Origin: Brugia malayi
Taxonomy: Eukaryota; Nematoda; Chromadorea; Rhabditida; Onchocercidae
NCBI RefSeq assembly: GCF_000002995.4
Contig: NW_025062476.1
Location: 8,120,501 to 8,184,500 of the forward strand
DNA: 64,000 nt
Reading direction: 5' to 3'
Shown here: piece after piece, positions 53,848 to 64,000 of the stretch
Numbering within the stretch: the stretch's first letter is position 1
Layout of the letters: the number at the start of each line of letters is the position of its first letter
Notes under the pieces: generated by a model
Database searches by the model: none
What the model was told of the DNA's origin: nothing
What the model saw: only the letters and a program-made list of their open reading frames with translations
Translations under genes and position numbers: made by a program

Positions 53848-56800
53848 TTTTATTGAAAAGCTCGTATCTTAATCGTGTTTCCTGTTTCATGCCTTAATTA
53901 AGCATATTAAAGTGTTTTGTACATTGCATCGTGCATTTCTACGTATGATTCAATTTATGTTGCGTAAATTTTCATGTCAGTTGAGCTTACTTCTTTTTCA
54001 GTTGTATTTCTCTTAATTTCCAAATTAATTGTTCCTAGAATAGAGATTATCACAACTTTGAAAGGTAAAATAGTTTCGAATTAATATTTCCTGAAGGGAT
54101 TTAAGTAAACAAATATTGAATTTTCGTCAGAATTATGAGAAACTTCAGCAGAATTTCTTCAGATACTACTTTGCAACGGTATGATAGGAAGTGGTCGGGA
54201 AGTAAAAGTTAGAGATTTATGACTGAAAATATAAGCACGGAACTCTTCTTTTTCCTACCCTTTGTTTGATAAAAAATATTTTGAAAAAGCCAGATATTTG
54301 CTGTCTTATTAATGCCGTATAAAGGTAATTTCTTGTACACTGTTTTTTGATTTGTGATATTGTTTGAATTTGTGATATTAAATTCATAGTCGTTATAAGA
54401 GCAGTATCTGTTATTGAACAGGCAGCATTTATACATGAAAAATGTCTTCAAGAAATACAGTTACTTTGAAATGAAATGAATGGTTTTTCATTTCGGTTTC
54501 GGCTTTTTGGATGGTTACACAACAGTTTCTTGACCATTAAAGTGGTTGTGAGGTGGTTTTATGTATGCTTCAAAAGCATAGAATACTGGCTTGTTTTCAC
54601 TGGCTCCGTGTTTTTTTCGGGTCCTTGAAATAACTCAGCAGAGTTTCCAGGCATCGAATGATGCTTAAGCAATCTTGCAGGGGTGATTTCATGCTCCATG
54701 CCTAACTTTCAAACATTTTTGTATTTCTTTTTTTACTAACCAAACGTCAGATTTTTGTTACTTGTTTCCGAAGGGAAACATAAGCGTGAAAATTGATAGT
54801 ACATATAATGATATTGGAACTACAGGGACGGGACTGGGAGATTGGATTGCATGTAGCAAGCAATTAGTTGGTGAAGTTTTCACTGTTGGAATTAGAGTTG
54901 AGTTTCTCTGCTGTGTGATCGCCTCATTATTATGACGTAGAAAAAGCTGAAGTAACTGAGACACATTACATGTAAATGCGCAATACAACGATCCAACATT
55001 TTCATAAAGTAATTCTTAAAACTATGTAAGAAAACTTAGCTAAAATGCAAAAGCCGTCAAGTTCAAAGAAATTCCAAAAGGAAACTTGATTCTGTAAAAA
55101 TTGCAGTTACTTCAACTGCTAGATATATGATCAAATTTAAACCACTAGTATGTGATGAAAAAGAAGTCAGACTGAGCTAAAGCAATCACTTAATATTCTG
55201 CATCCTGCCATTTTAGCAACGTCTCATACCATATGTGTGATCTGAGCAGTATGTGAATATCAATCAGTGATAGATATAGTCACCAGATTATATATATATA
55301 TATCATCATTCAATAAGATATAATCATCACGATGCACAAGTAATTTCGGTTCAACCAATGGAGGATACTTTACTGACATTCAGATAGATCATTTGTAATC
55401 GTTAAGTAGTTGGAACAAAATTAGAAAAAAAAGCATAAATTTAAGCTTAAGTAACGGACTTATTACAGAAAAATCATATCGTTTGTAAGGAAGTCAACTT
55501 CTAAATGGCTAAACTAAAAGCCGAGATTTTCATTGAACAAGAGAAGTAATTAAGAAATCATAAGTGGTGTGCAGGGTAGTTTTTTTAAACTTATGGGTTT
55601 GAAAATTAAAATAAACACTTTCGTAAGGCAGCTGAGCTGTGTTAAAACCTGTTAAGTAATAATGACGAAAATGGTAAATGATAACAGATGAGTTAGGACC
55701 AACACCTCTGGCAAAGAGATGAACCAAGCAGGGATTTTGAAGAAGGTTAAACCAGTTCAAACTCCTCACTCAACACTCACCAGCAACAACGAACTAATCA
55801 AAAGAGCAGTGTGAAATAGATTTATATCAGCAACGTCATAGATGAGCACATTATCTTTTGTCTTCCTAGCCACAATTACCTCAAAATTTCTGAAATACCA
55901 CTCAAAAAAGTAAAAAAGAATGAAAATCATTTGCAAATTCTTTGAGCCCCATTTCTGCAATACTTTTATTATTTAATCGACTTAGAATTTCGGACTGTGA
56001 CATTGCAAATAAATCACTAAGACAGTGATAACGACATCTGAATTGTGTTAAAGTGAGAATGAAATGTTGAATAATAAATGACAATCTAATAATAAAGAAA
56101 TTTAATAATTAAGAAGTCAAAGGACAAGTGGAAAATATGAAAACTATCATATACATCAATATATAGTTGTCGTCTCCTCCTAGGGAAGATTTCAGTGCCT
56201 TTGGATTAACCCTCATTAGTAGTGAAACATATAAGACATAATTATGGAATATGGAATCGATGCATTAACAGCTGCGCTGTTAATGCCATTGGTAATAATT
56301 TTTAGTTTGAACACTTTTGTACACTGATATCATTTGCTAACTGCTTGCGCTGAATAGTCTGAAAAGCGTAATTTGAAATTACTGAACCAAAAACACAACC
56401 CTGTCGCGATTTTTTGCATTCAAATACTTTCATATAAATTGCTGATTTATCTGAATCAACTACGTGTTAAGTGAAAATTTAATACACAACTTAAACAAAA
56501 CTCCCAAAAGAAAAAAAAATGGAAAACATATGTCAGAAAAATAAATAGCAACTTTAGTAATAAAGACAATATATAAAATATGTAATATTCACATGAAAAA
56601 GTGCATGCATTAATAAATGTAATAATTTCCGAAAGAAGATACGGAAAACGGAGAAGAATCAAAGAAACCTGAGCGATACATCATAGATGAGCAAATGTTA
56701 TATAAAAGACAACTGTAAAAAATGCATAGGATACAGTGATATTAGAAAAATGGTTCCTTGACAAAAAGAGACAAGAAAAAGAACTAAAAAAAGATAGATA

Positions 56801-57010
56801 TGAAAAAGTTGGACAACGACGAATGACACTGGTAGTAACGATGAAGAAAAAAGAGACCGTAAATGCAATATTTTGAAGAAAGTAAATAGAGAGACAGAGC
56901 AACAGAAAATGCACAAAAATTATATTAAGAATTACAATTAAGCATACAAAATACTTGTAGTGAATAAAGAAGTTTACTCAATCCTCGAATAATAATTACT
57001 AATGACTAGC

Positions 57011-57054
<44 letters not shown>
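57011..57054. repeat. (AAT)n microsatellite
   Basis: About 14 uninterrupted AAT units. It creates a spurious poly-Leu frame on the minus strand. Confidence 0.95.
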
Positions 57055-57055
<1 letters not shown>

Positions 57056-57268
57056 GAGGAATGAATTACACATATGCTAAACATATAGTACAAACGAAAT
57101 TGTTTTAAATATAGAGGATACAGCAGATATGCACTAAATAAAAATATACAACATACAACACAGATGAAAGAAATCTTGACAAAATCCAATATAATTTAGA
57201 AATTGTACAAAAAATGAAACCAAGCGATAAATGCAAATAGCAATATCTATTTTTGTGTTAACAACAAT

Positions 57269-59293
57269 TTACTCTTCTCTCCAACCTTCAGCAAATTCAG
57301 ACCCTTCACATTCTGAAGTCTCATGGAACCATTCTTCCACATTCTCATATGTCTTTGCTGGACGATCCTCCAATAATGCTTCACACAACTTGCAGAAATG
57401 AAATCTGAAACCATTATCAAGCAAGTGGCCACTACAAAACTAGTAACTTTTTTTTAAACGATCCTATTTTTGTAAAAAAATCAAATACGAACCTATACCC
57501 AATGTTCTGATATGCTCGAACCCAACCATCACCACGCCATTTGAAATACTCCAAATACGCTGTTTTATTAGACATCAGTGAAATCAAATAATCGGCCATG
57601 GCTTGCGCACTTTTAAAATCATCCATAGGTATAAAGGACTGAGGCGGAACTATGCTTAAATTCATTTGAAATTACTTAAAGAAATAAAGAAATAGGCCAT
57701 AACGCAGTATACTGGAAATTCATTCGGAAATCTAACAAAAAATTTAATTGATAATTCTAATGTATATCAGTCATGGTAAAATTTCAATAAGCAATAATAA
57801 GAATGCGAACCAACTTTTCATACGTTTTCCGCCTCATAACAATAGGAACACTTGGTAGATGGTATCGATCGAAGTACTTCTCCGTAACATAATTCTTACA
57901 AACAGTATTTTCAATTGCGATATAAAAGAAATTCATTACACCCAGGTCTTTTTCACATTCAGAAGCTCGCTTACATGCATCACGTTTGTAAGGATTGTCT
58001 GCACATGCTCCATATTTATCTACCATTATGTATCTAAAATAATGGTCCTTGAAAATTTGTGAATTGATTACCTGCACTCCAATGTTTTTTTTTTCTGAGG
58101 CTAAAAGATAGCTCAAACACACTTTACAAATGTTGATTTCAGTAAAATTTTCCCCGTTTCCAATATATATATCCGTTATTATACAATGATTATGAAATTC
58201 AGGAGTAATCGCAAATTAAACTCGAAATCCACGTATAACTGATTGTATTTAATAAAAAAGCAGAATTCTTGCGGGAAATTGAGATTTCTAAATAGTTGGA
58301 AAAAGTGATGAGCATTTACTTTCCAAGTTTTTCAACAGCTAACTCTCGTTTCGAAATTGTATTGCAATTCGACACCAACCAAAATATTGCACTAGTTTTA
58401 TTTTCCAATATTGTTTTTTCATCATAAGGTAGATTTTCGGATTTAATACCAAGTATTTTATTAATTTCGGGACTAATCCAATAACCTCCATAAACCCATG
58501 GAACATCTGAATCATGCCGATATGTCATCGTCCAGTTAAAAAAATTACCTGAAACATAAATTAGAAACTAATTACATAAAAGCGATGTTAGGAAACGCAT
58601 AAAAAACGAACAAGATTAATTGTACTAAAATTTTGCATTACCTTTTTGTCTCAGATGTTACCTTCTTCTAAACAAGTTATTGCATTGGATATAATACTAA
58701 GGAAAAACGAACGAGGTGCATGCAAAGCCTTCCTCTGCCATAGTTTATAAGTCGGAGGTGCTTCTACTGTTAAGAAAACATAGCGTTGTGATGGAGACCT
58801 CTTTTTTGGTAAATCGCTCAAGCGAAAATCTTCAATCATGAAGTGGAAAATTACAGCATCAGCACTGTCAACCAAAGATCGATCGGTCGTAATCACACAC
58901 TTATCCTGAATAAATACTCAAAATGTTTCTTGTAATCAATAAAACAAATCCTACTTTATTTCCTATCAATATATATCTGCACCATAACTAACCTGCCCTC
59001 GCAATTTTGCAAAATCTTTTCACGAAATGGACGAAATTGTTGCCTACCTTTAAATCAGGGCACTCATTCATCAAATGCAAACGATTTTCTGGTAATTCGC
59101 TAAAAAATGTTGTCCACATAAGCATCAACTTTTGTTTCGTCTTTATAGATTGTTGTTGCTCATGTGAATAAATCATAGTCCAGACAGTCTGCTGGCTTAC
59201 GAAAAATAAATGTGGCACTATTCTCGAAACGATAAAATAGAAAAAACAGATAATAATAGCTCCAGTAAAAATTCGAGAACGCAATAGCATCAT
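57269..59293 (-). CDS. GT10-family alpha-1,3-fucosyltransferase
   Basis: Six minus-strand exons: 59293-59048, 58905-58698 (or -58662), 58548-58320, 58033-57815, 57654-57493 and 57404-57269, giving 399 (or 411) aa. Topology is type II: a short basic start, one hydrophobic anchor (about 9-32) and a Golgi-lumen catalytic domain. Diagnostic GT10 blocks are NFFNWTMTYRHDSDVPW and, near the C-terminus, FFYIAIENTVCKNYVTEKYF followed by LPSVPIVMRRKTYENIVPP and SFIPMDDF. These bind GDP-fucose and transfer fucose in alpha-1,3 linkage to GlcNAc of N-glycans or Lewis-type glycans; the acceptor cannot be read from sequence. A C-terminal CKLC pair is typical. Exon 5 follows an AAG acceptor; its junction to exon 4 was picked because only TATGAA-AA|GTTGG keeps the family spacing. 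The gene lies 640 bp downstream of GPATCH3 on the same strand. Confidence 0.9.
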
Positions 59294-59638
59294 TCCTAAA
59301 CCACACAGCCACTGTCGATGCTATAAATTTTTCTACAAAATATATCGCTTGGCTGGCTAAGAACAAGAAAAACCGAAAACCATATGTTAATCTATGCATT
59401 CACAAATTAAGAACAAGGCGAGCAATTTCATTTCGTCAACAAAATCAGTTTTTTTTAATAAAAATAAAAATTGCATGCCCTGAAGCAACTAGCTTTAAAT
59501 TGGTTCTTCACCCAGAAAAGAGTGATTTCTATGTTAGATTTAGCTAATAATTTCTTTAAATTAAACCTTTTTTAGTATCTAAAGTATAAAAAAAATTTGT
59601 TAGAGACAAATTATACCACTAAATGATTGCGAATAAAA

Positions 59639-59644
59639 ATTTAT
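59639..59644 (-). terminator. Candidate poly(A) signal (GPATCH3-like gene)
   Basis: TTTATT on the plus strand is AATAAA on the minus strand, about 290 bases after the GPATCH3 stop and before the fucosyltransferase start. Weak evidence because the motif is common here. Confidence 0.25.
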
Positions 59645-59848
59645 TTGCACAATATTTACAATTTTTAATATACTCATCAAGGTTTTTAAGCAAAAATTTC
59701 CACGAAACTTTCTTACAAAGCAGACAATACTGTAATAATAATGAATAGAAAATTTAGGTTACAAAGACGAGGACAGATTTAATACCCGCGATAACAGCCA
59801 TAATTAGAAACAATCACAGCTCACAAAAATCAAATTAAAACTAAGATA

Positions 59849-59924
59849 TTTGTATTTCAATAAGCTTTTTTTTTTCAATTTCAATAATACAATAATATTT
59901 CCATAATTTGTATTTCAATAAGCT
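59849..59924. repeat. 18-bp direct repeat next to the GPATCH3 stop codon
   Basis: tttgtatttcaataagct occurs at 59849-59866 and 59907-59924 with a T- and A-rich spacer, immediately 3' of the minus-strand stop codon; probably a local duplication in the 3' UTR. Confidence 0.85.
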
Positions 59925-59931
59925 CTCACTA

Positions 59932-62900
59932 TCAGCGATACTTCATAAAATTTGGTTCTGTTCTAAGGACTTTACTGATTGAGTTGTTATTATCCACAAA
60001 ATCCCACTGATCATACCTGAAATGACAATGTCAAAAATGTGAGAAAATGACTACTAAAAAATGTGAAGAGCTGATGTAAGATATAAAGTCTGATTATTTA
60101 TGATGTCATCTAAATCATTTTAGGAGGCAATACGACCTATATTTAGCTTCAGAAATATTTTCATATCACTTAATGGGAGAGTTGAATTTATTTTCTTATA
60201 TTTTTGGATCTCACATGGCTGAATGATATATTATATTAATTTATCAGTTTAGAAGGATTTTAAAAATTTTGAACTCAAAATTTAAGAAATCATTAGGTCG
60301 TGCTAATAACACATATAAGATCATTTAAAAAGCTAATATTTTGGAGAAATTACTACATACCTTCTATTTAGATCATTATCTTTGTTGTATAAAAAACTTT
60401 CTGTAAAATACTGTGCAGGATCTAACAACATATGAAAAGGTTTTTTATCAGAACCAACTGTTATAACAACCGTAAAAAAAATGTAAAATTCGGCATGATG
60501 CCAACAAATTTATCTAAAATTCTAAACCCATAACGTAAGATTAATATATACTTAGTAGCGATTGTATGGTTCTTTGGTTTAAAGAAACCAGTTCGCTGCA
60601 ACTTTTCACCTCGGTATCCCAAACCTTTTTTTTCATTGCTAGTTTGAGCACAGCCTTCTTCCATCTCCACTGAAACAGTTTCGAGACGTCCCAAATTGTG
60701 TGCACCAAGACCTAAACCTGGAGACCAACCCCAGCTAAAATAAAACGTTAAGGTTCGACGCACATAATTACACAAGATGTATAGTAAATATATAACAGAA
60801 TTTTATGAATAACTAATACATTTATTATTAAAACCTTTTCATGATTTTACTGCCAATTCCCTTTGTATGAGTCTCAAATTGACCAAATCCAATAGATTCA
60901 ACAGCAGATAGTGGCCTCTCAATGCTTTCGTAATGCCTTTTCTTTGTTTTCTTTTTGAAAACTGAATGTTTAACTTCACCAGATCTGTAAACGATGAAGA
61001 CAAATAAAGGAACTTTCATTAATTTCACACAAGACTAATCTTTTATTTTTCAAAAGCCCGGATACGGTATGAAGACTTTATGAAGAGTAGAGAGAATGAG
61101 AAAAATCTATCAATTCTTTCCATCAACATCTTTAAACAGCCTTAACACTGTAAATTTCCATGAGATTTATAGTGTTAAAGAGGAGTTCCTTCCTTTTTAC
61201 GCATGACACAATAACCCCACTAAACGGCAAAGTTTGAAAAGTCTTACCAACTGGATGAGCAAGCTCTTATCTTAATCCACTGGTAAGTAGATAGAAGAAT
61301 AAAGATTAAATAAAAGTTAAATTCTATCGAGACAAAAACAAAAATAGAAATATCTGCAAAATCTGTTTCTCACCTCAGCTTTTGATCCTCCATCATTTCC
61401 ACTGAATGCTTTGCATCTAAATCACCCTCTTTTCGATCATAATAAATCGAATAATCAACATCCCAATCATCAGCCCACTTCCAATCGTTATCTGTCCCAT
61501 CTTCTAATTTTTTCCAAAAAAATGTGTCCGTATACCAAACAAGACCTGGTCCTCCTTTCTCCCATGTCACCTGTAAAAAAGCTGACCTTTCAGTTACAAT
61601 TTATGGCCTTATTATCAATTTGAACTAGGGATTGGTGAATCTTCACTCAAAATGTGAGCCCATATGTAGTTGCAAAATCCACTGAAAGCTATGCCTCCTG
61701 CTCTATCTCATATTTTCTTGGTTTGATACGTTCTTGCTCCGTTACATCGTCGTGAAGAATTTCATGACTGCAACAGATAAAATGTCACTCAAAAGAGCTC
61801 GGCAAAAAGAGAATATATGAATTACAATCTTTTAATTAATAAAGAATTAATAGGTTTCAGCTGTGAATTAAAATGCAAACGAATCCTCAAGAATTATAAA
61901 CTCTAATAAAACAACCATAAGTAAAAGTTAAGCAAAAAACAAAACCAAAAACCATACCGTTCCCACTCTTCATAACTATCACCGTCATACTCTATATCAT
62001 CCACATTTCTCAGTCTAAATTTATTGTCAGCTATTTCTTCTGGAGTGCATAAATTGAGGTTCGAATACGAGGATGAAATCTTCTCCTCTAAAGATAGAAA
62101 CTTCAGACAGCCTAGCCTATTTTGAGAAAACCATGATTTGACAAAATTTTTAAATATTTGAAATAATTACAAACTGATTTAGTACCATAAGTTTCTCTCA
62201 AAGCTCCAATTCCTACATTCCTATTTTTATATTTTTAAGCATGCAAAAATAACGAAATAATAAGCTACACCTTCACAATCTATAACAGTAGCTTCTTCAC
62301 TTCCACTGTATTTAAAACAGACGGCAGCGTACTTGCCTCTTCGTTTTTTTGTCTGGATACCCAATTTTCTAAGAACCATTGGCGGTAATTTACAAAGGCG
62401 AATCTAAAATTAATCGGTAAAAAGTCAGACAACATGGATTAAACCTAACTGCGCAGAAATAGGATTAGACATGTTTAAAAATTTTGTATTAATTATAAAA
62501 AACAAGTTTTGGAATGAAATATCTACCTGTTCAAGAAAAAAGCTTGTTGGAGTACCAACGTTTCCAAAAGGCATAAGGCTTGGTGGTTTAAGTTCAATAA
62601 AGGAACGAAAATCTAAATTTGGTGATATTCGACAGCTATCACCTAATCTCTGGAAACGAAAGTATTAACAAAAACATTACATATAAAAGATCTAAATATA
62701 AAGGACTGTAGAAAAACTGCAAATCAGTAATCTTAAACTTAATCGAAAAAAAAAGCGAAAGAAAAAACGAAATGAACAAATGAATATGATCAAAATTGAC
62801 AAATAAATGAATAGGTAGGGTGAGATATAGAAATAGACAGACGCAAAGTCAAGACAAAGAAAGGAATGAAATTAGTAGAAAATTCCTGAACCACGTACAG

Positions 62901-63427
62901 AATGAAAGGTTTTAAAGGGCGTGCATTGTGATGCTTGTAGTAAAGACAATATAAAATAAAACTAAATAAAAGCTAACAAACAACAAAAAGCGTACAAAAA
63001 TGATCTCATTAATAACCTCGCAACTTTTCAGAGGAAAAATGAAGCACTTCAACGGCATTTGAAGTCCTTTCTCATCAACCCAGAACTTCAAGTGATAGTG
63101 TCTGATGCATGCAGCTCGCTCTTGTTCATTTTTAAATGAAACAACGCAGCAAAAACGTTTATATTCTTCAGAGGTTGTCAAAGTATTCATATCATTATCA
63201 GCCTAAAATACAGAATTTGCTTTCTTAATATTCTAAAAAAGCTAAATCACAAAACCTGATAACCAAAATTTATACTAAGTATTCTTTTCAAATCCAGCTT
63301 ACAAGTATTTCGGGTCGATGTCGATAATGGAAACAATGAAATCGTCCACTTTCGACATAATATGAGAAGAAACACCGCAAATGCCTTGCATGATATGCCT
63401 TCGGAATGTTGCGAACAATTGCATAAG
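59932..63427 (-). CDS. GPATCH3: GPATCH3-type G-patch protein (5' end unresolved)
   Basis: Minus-strand exons: 63427-63303, 63202-63017, 62649-62527, 62403-62271, 62087-61958, 61767-61695, 61570-61374, 60984-60835, 60734-60535 (or -60552), 60457-60361 and 60016-59932 (TGA). Matches to human GPATCH3, from memory, run along the whole length: HLRCFFSYYVE with FHYRHRPE, FCCVVS, PPSLMPFGNVGTP, RLCKLPP, RHEILHDDVTEQER, WEKGGPGLVWYTD, ADDWDVDYSIYYDR, FETHTKGIGSKIM and the G-patch GWSPGLGLG with KGLGYRGEKL. G-patch proteins usually bind and activate DEAH-box RNA helicases; human GPATCH3 has also been linked to antiviral signalling. Exon 6 appears to end at a GC donor (GAG|GCATAG), exon 1 shown follows an AAG acceptor, and the exon 9-10 junction is ambiguous. 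The initiating exon is not settled; an ATG inside the hairpin at 63554-63596 is one candidate. Confidence 0.9.
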
Positions 63428-63553
63428 CTTCAAATAAATAAATAATGATAATTAATAATAAAAATAAATAATAATAGATAAATAATAATGCTCTATAATG
63501 CTTTTGGCAACTACTACCGGATGAACAAAAGTGAACTGAACCTTTTCCAGACT

Positions 63554-63596
63554 TAAACACGACTTGCTTTTCATTTTGAAAAGCAAGTCGTGTTTA
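63554..63596. repeat. Perfect 20-bp inverted repeat, 3-nt loop
   Basis: The arm 63554-63573 (aaacacgacttgcttttc core) pairs exactly with 63577-63596 around the loop ttt. On the minus strand the ATG that could begin GPATCH3 sits at the loop-arm border, reading MKSKSCL into the second arm. Such a tight perfect foldback suggests a recent template-switch event or an assembly fold. Confidence 0.9.
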
Positions 63597-64000
63597 ATAA
63601 TAATAAATAATTAATAATAAAAACTTCATTTTGAAGTCAAAAGATCCTCTCGACTAAACAGCTGCTTCTTGCTTTTTCAAAATTAAAATAAACTGTTGAA
63701 TAATTTATGGTAGAAAACTCTCGTGCCAGTTAAATCAAAAACAATGATTGCAAATCTTATTTGTACAGCTTTAAAAATATAGAAATTTAATGGAGATACT
63801 TAATTATAAACAGACAACAACATTGGTTTTCAGTAATTTAAATTGTTTGCATCATCGTGCAATTATGAAGCTAGGAAGACTATGAGAGATTTTTCCAAGA
63901 GTATCAAGAATTTGGCAAGACAATGCAGTTGTCATTTGGAACGAAAAAAGAACTAATCAAAATAGTAATAGGCTAAGCCCGGCAATGCAGTAAGAGTATG
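63597..64000. other. Window end, no supported gene
   Basis: ATT-rich sequence probably containing the GPATCH3 upstream region. A second short palindrome (acttcattttgaagt, near 63622-63637) repeats the loop region of the hairpin just before it. No exon can be supported. Confidence 0.35.

Larger units (their letters stand above)
53528..57268. other. Convergent spacer between VAB-9-like and fucosyltransferase genes
   Basis: Begins with the VAB-9-like 3' UTR (AATAAA at 53842) and ends with the fucosyltransferase 3' flank. Short minus-strand frames at 54699-54559 and 55769-55530 start with ATG and read reasonably, but have no splice partners or recognisable domains and are not called. Microsatellites: (TA)n near 55290 and (AAT)n at 57011. 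Confidence 0.4.

Noticed and set aside
54559..54699. 46-codon minus-strand frame starting MEHEITPARLLKHH
   Set aside because: Reads like protein, but a second frame over the same bases is also open and neither has splice partners, so coding status cannot be argued.
55530..55769. 79-codon minus-strand frame downstream of the fucosyltransferase
   Set aside because: No recognisable motif; within chance length for this composition.
58057..58090. Micro-exon option in the fucosyltransferase gene between a CCTCAG acceptor and a GCAG|GTAATC donor
   Set aside because: Exons 3 and 4 already join in phase at LGK-YIMVDKYG, matching the family; inserting the segment would break the frame.

Overview
The window is about 33% GC, rich in T-tracts and microsatellites, and carries intron-split animal genes with TTTTCAG-type acceptors. 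I read it as nuclear DNA from a nematode, probably a clade III or filarial-like species. This rests on base composition, long introns, worm-type gene content (an EXC-7-like ELAV protein, a latrophilin-type receptor, a VAB-9-like claudin relative) and acceptor-like sites just upstream of several start codons, as expected for spliced-leader trans-splicing. The species cannot be fixed from sequence alone. There are no CRISPR arrays, prokaryotic operons, rRNAs or convincing tRNAs.

Layout. 2.8-7.7 kb (+): ELAV/Hu RNA-binding protein, nine exons, followed by about 2.5 kb of U-rich probable 3' UTR. 10.3-12.1 kb (-): short unidentified multi-exon candidate converging on the ELAV gene. 16.7-17.7 kb (+): small secreted C-type-lectin-like protein. 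19.0-25.3 kb (+): adhesion GPCR of latrophilin type, 17 exons (signal peptide, HRM, GAIN/GPS, 7TM, long tail, no RBL lectin domain). 25.9-35.7 kb: AT-rich, no gene I can support. 35.7-39.6 kb (+): single-pass membrane protein with two Ig domains, eight exons. 41.8-43.2 kb (-): ATG10, the autophagy E2-like enzyme, four short exons. 45.0-45.8 kb (-) and 46.3-48.4 kb (+): two unidentified multi-exon candidates. 50.1-53.5 kb (+): TMEM47/VAB-9 claudin-superfamily protein. 57.3-59.3 kb (-): GT10 alpha-1,3-fucosyltransferase. 59.9-63.4 kb (-): GPATCH3-type G-patch protein.

Exon models were built by hand: reading frame, splice phase and remembered family motifs had to agree. For the recognised genes the phases close through to the stop codon, with local ambiguities noted. 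No pathway links the neighbours. Themes are the cell surface and its sugars (GPCR, lectin, Ig protein, claudin, fucosyltransferase), RNA biology (ELAV, G-patch) and autophagy (ATG10).

Unusual features: three introns that appear to start with GC rather than GT, several AAG or GAG acceptors, three perfect short-loop inverted repeats (one containing a candidate GPATCH3 start codon), a lectin-domain gene phase-compatible with the downstream GPCR, and unidentified genes made only of short exons. I found no clear new molecular system; the best unexplained object is the Trp-rich multi-exon gene at 46.3-48.4 kb.
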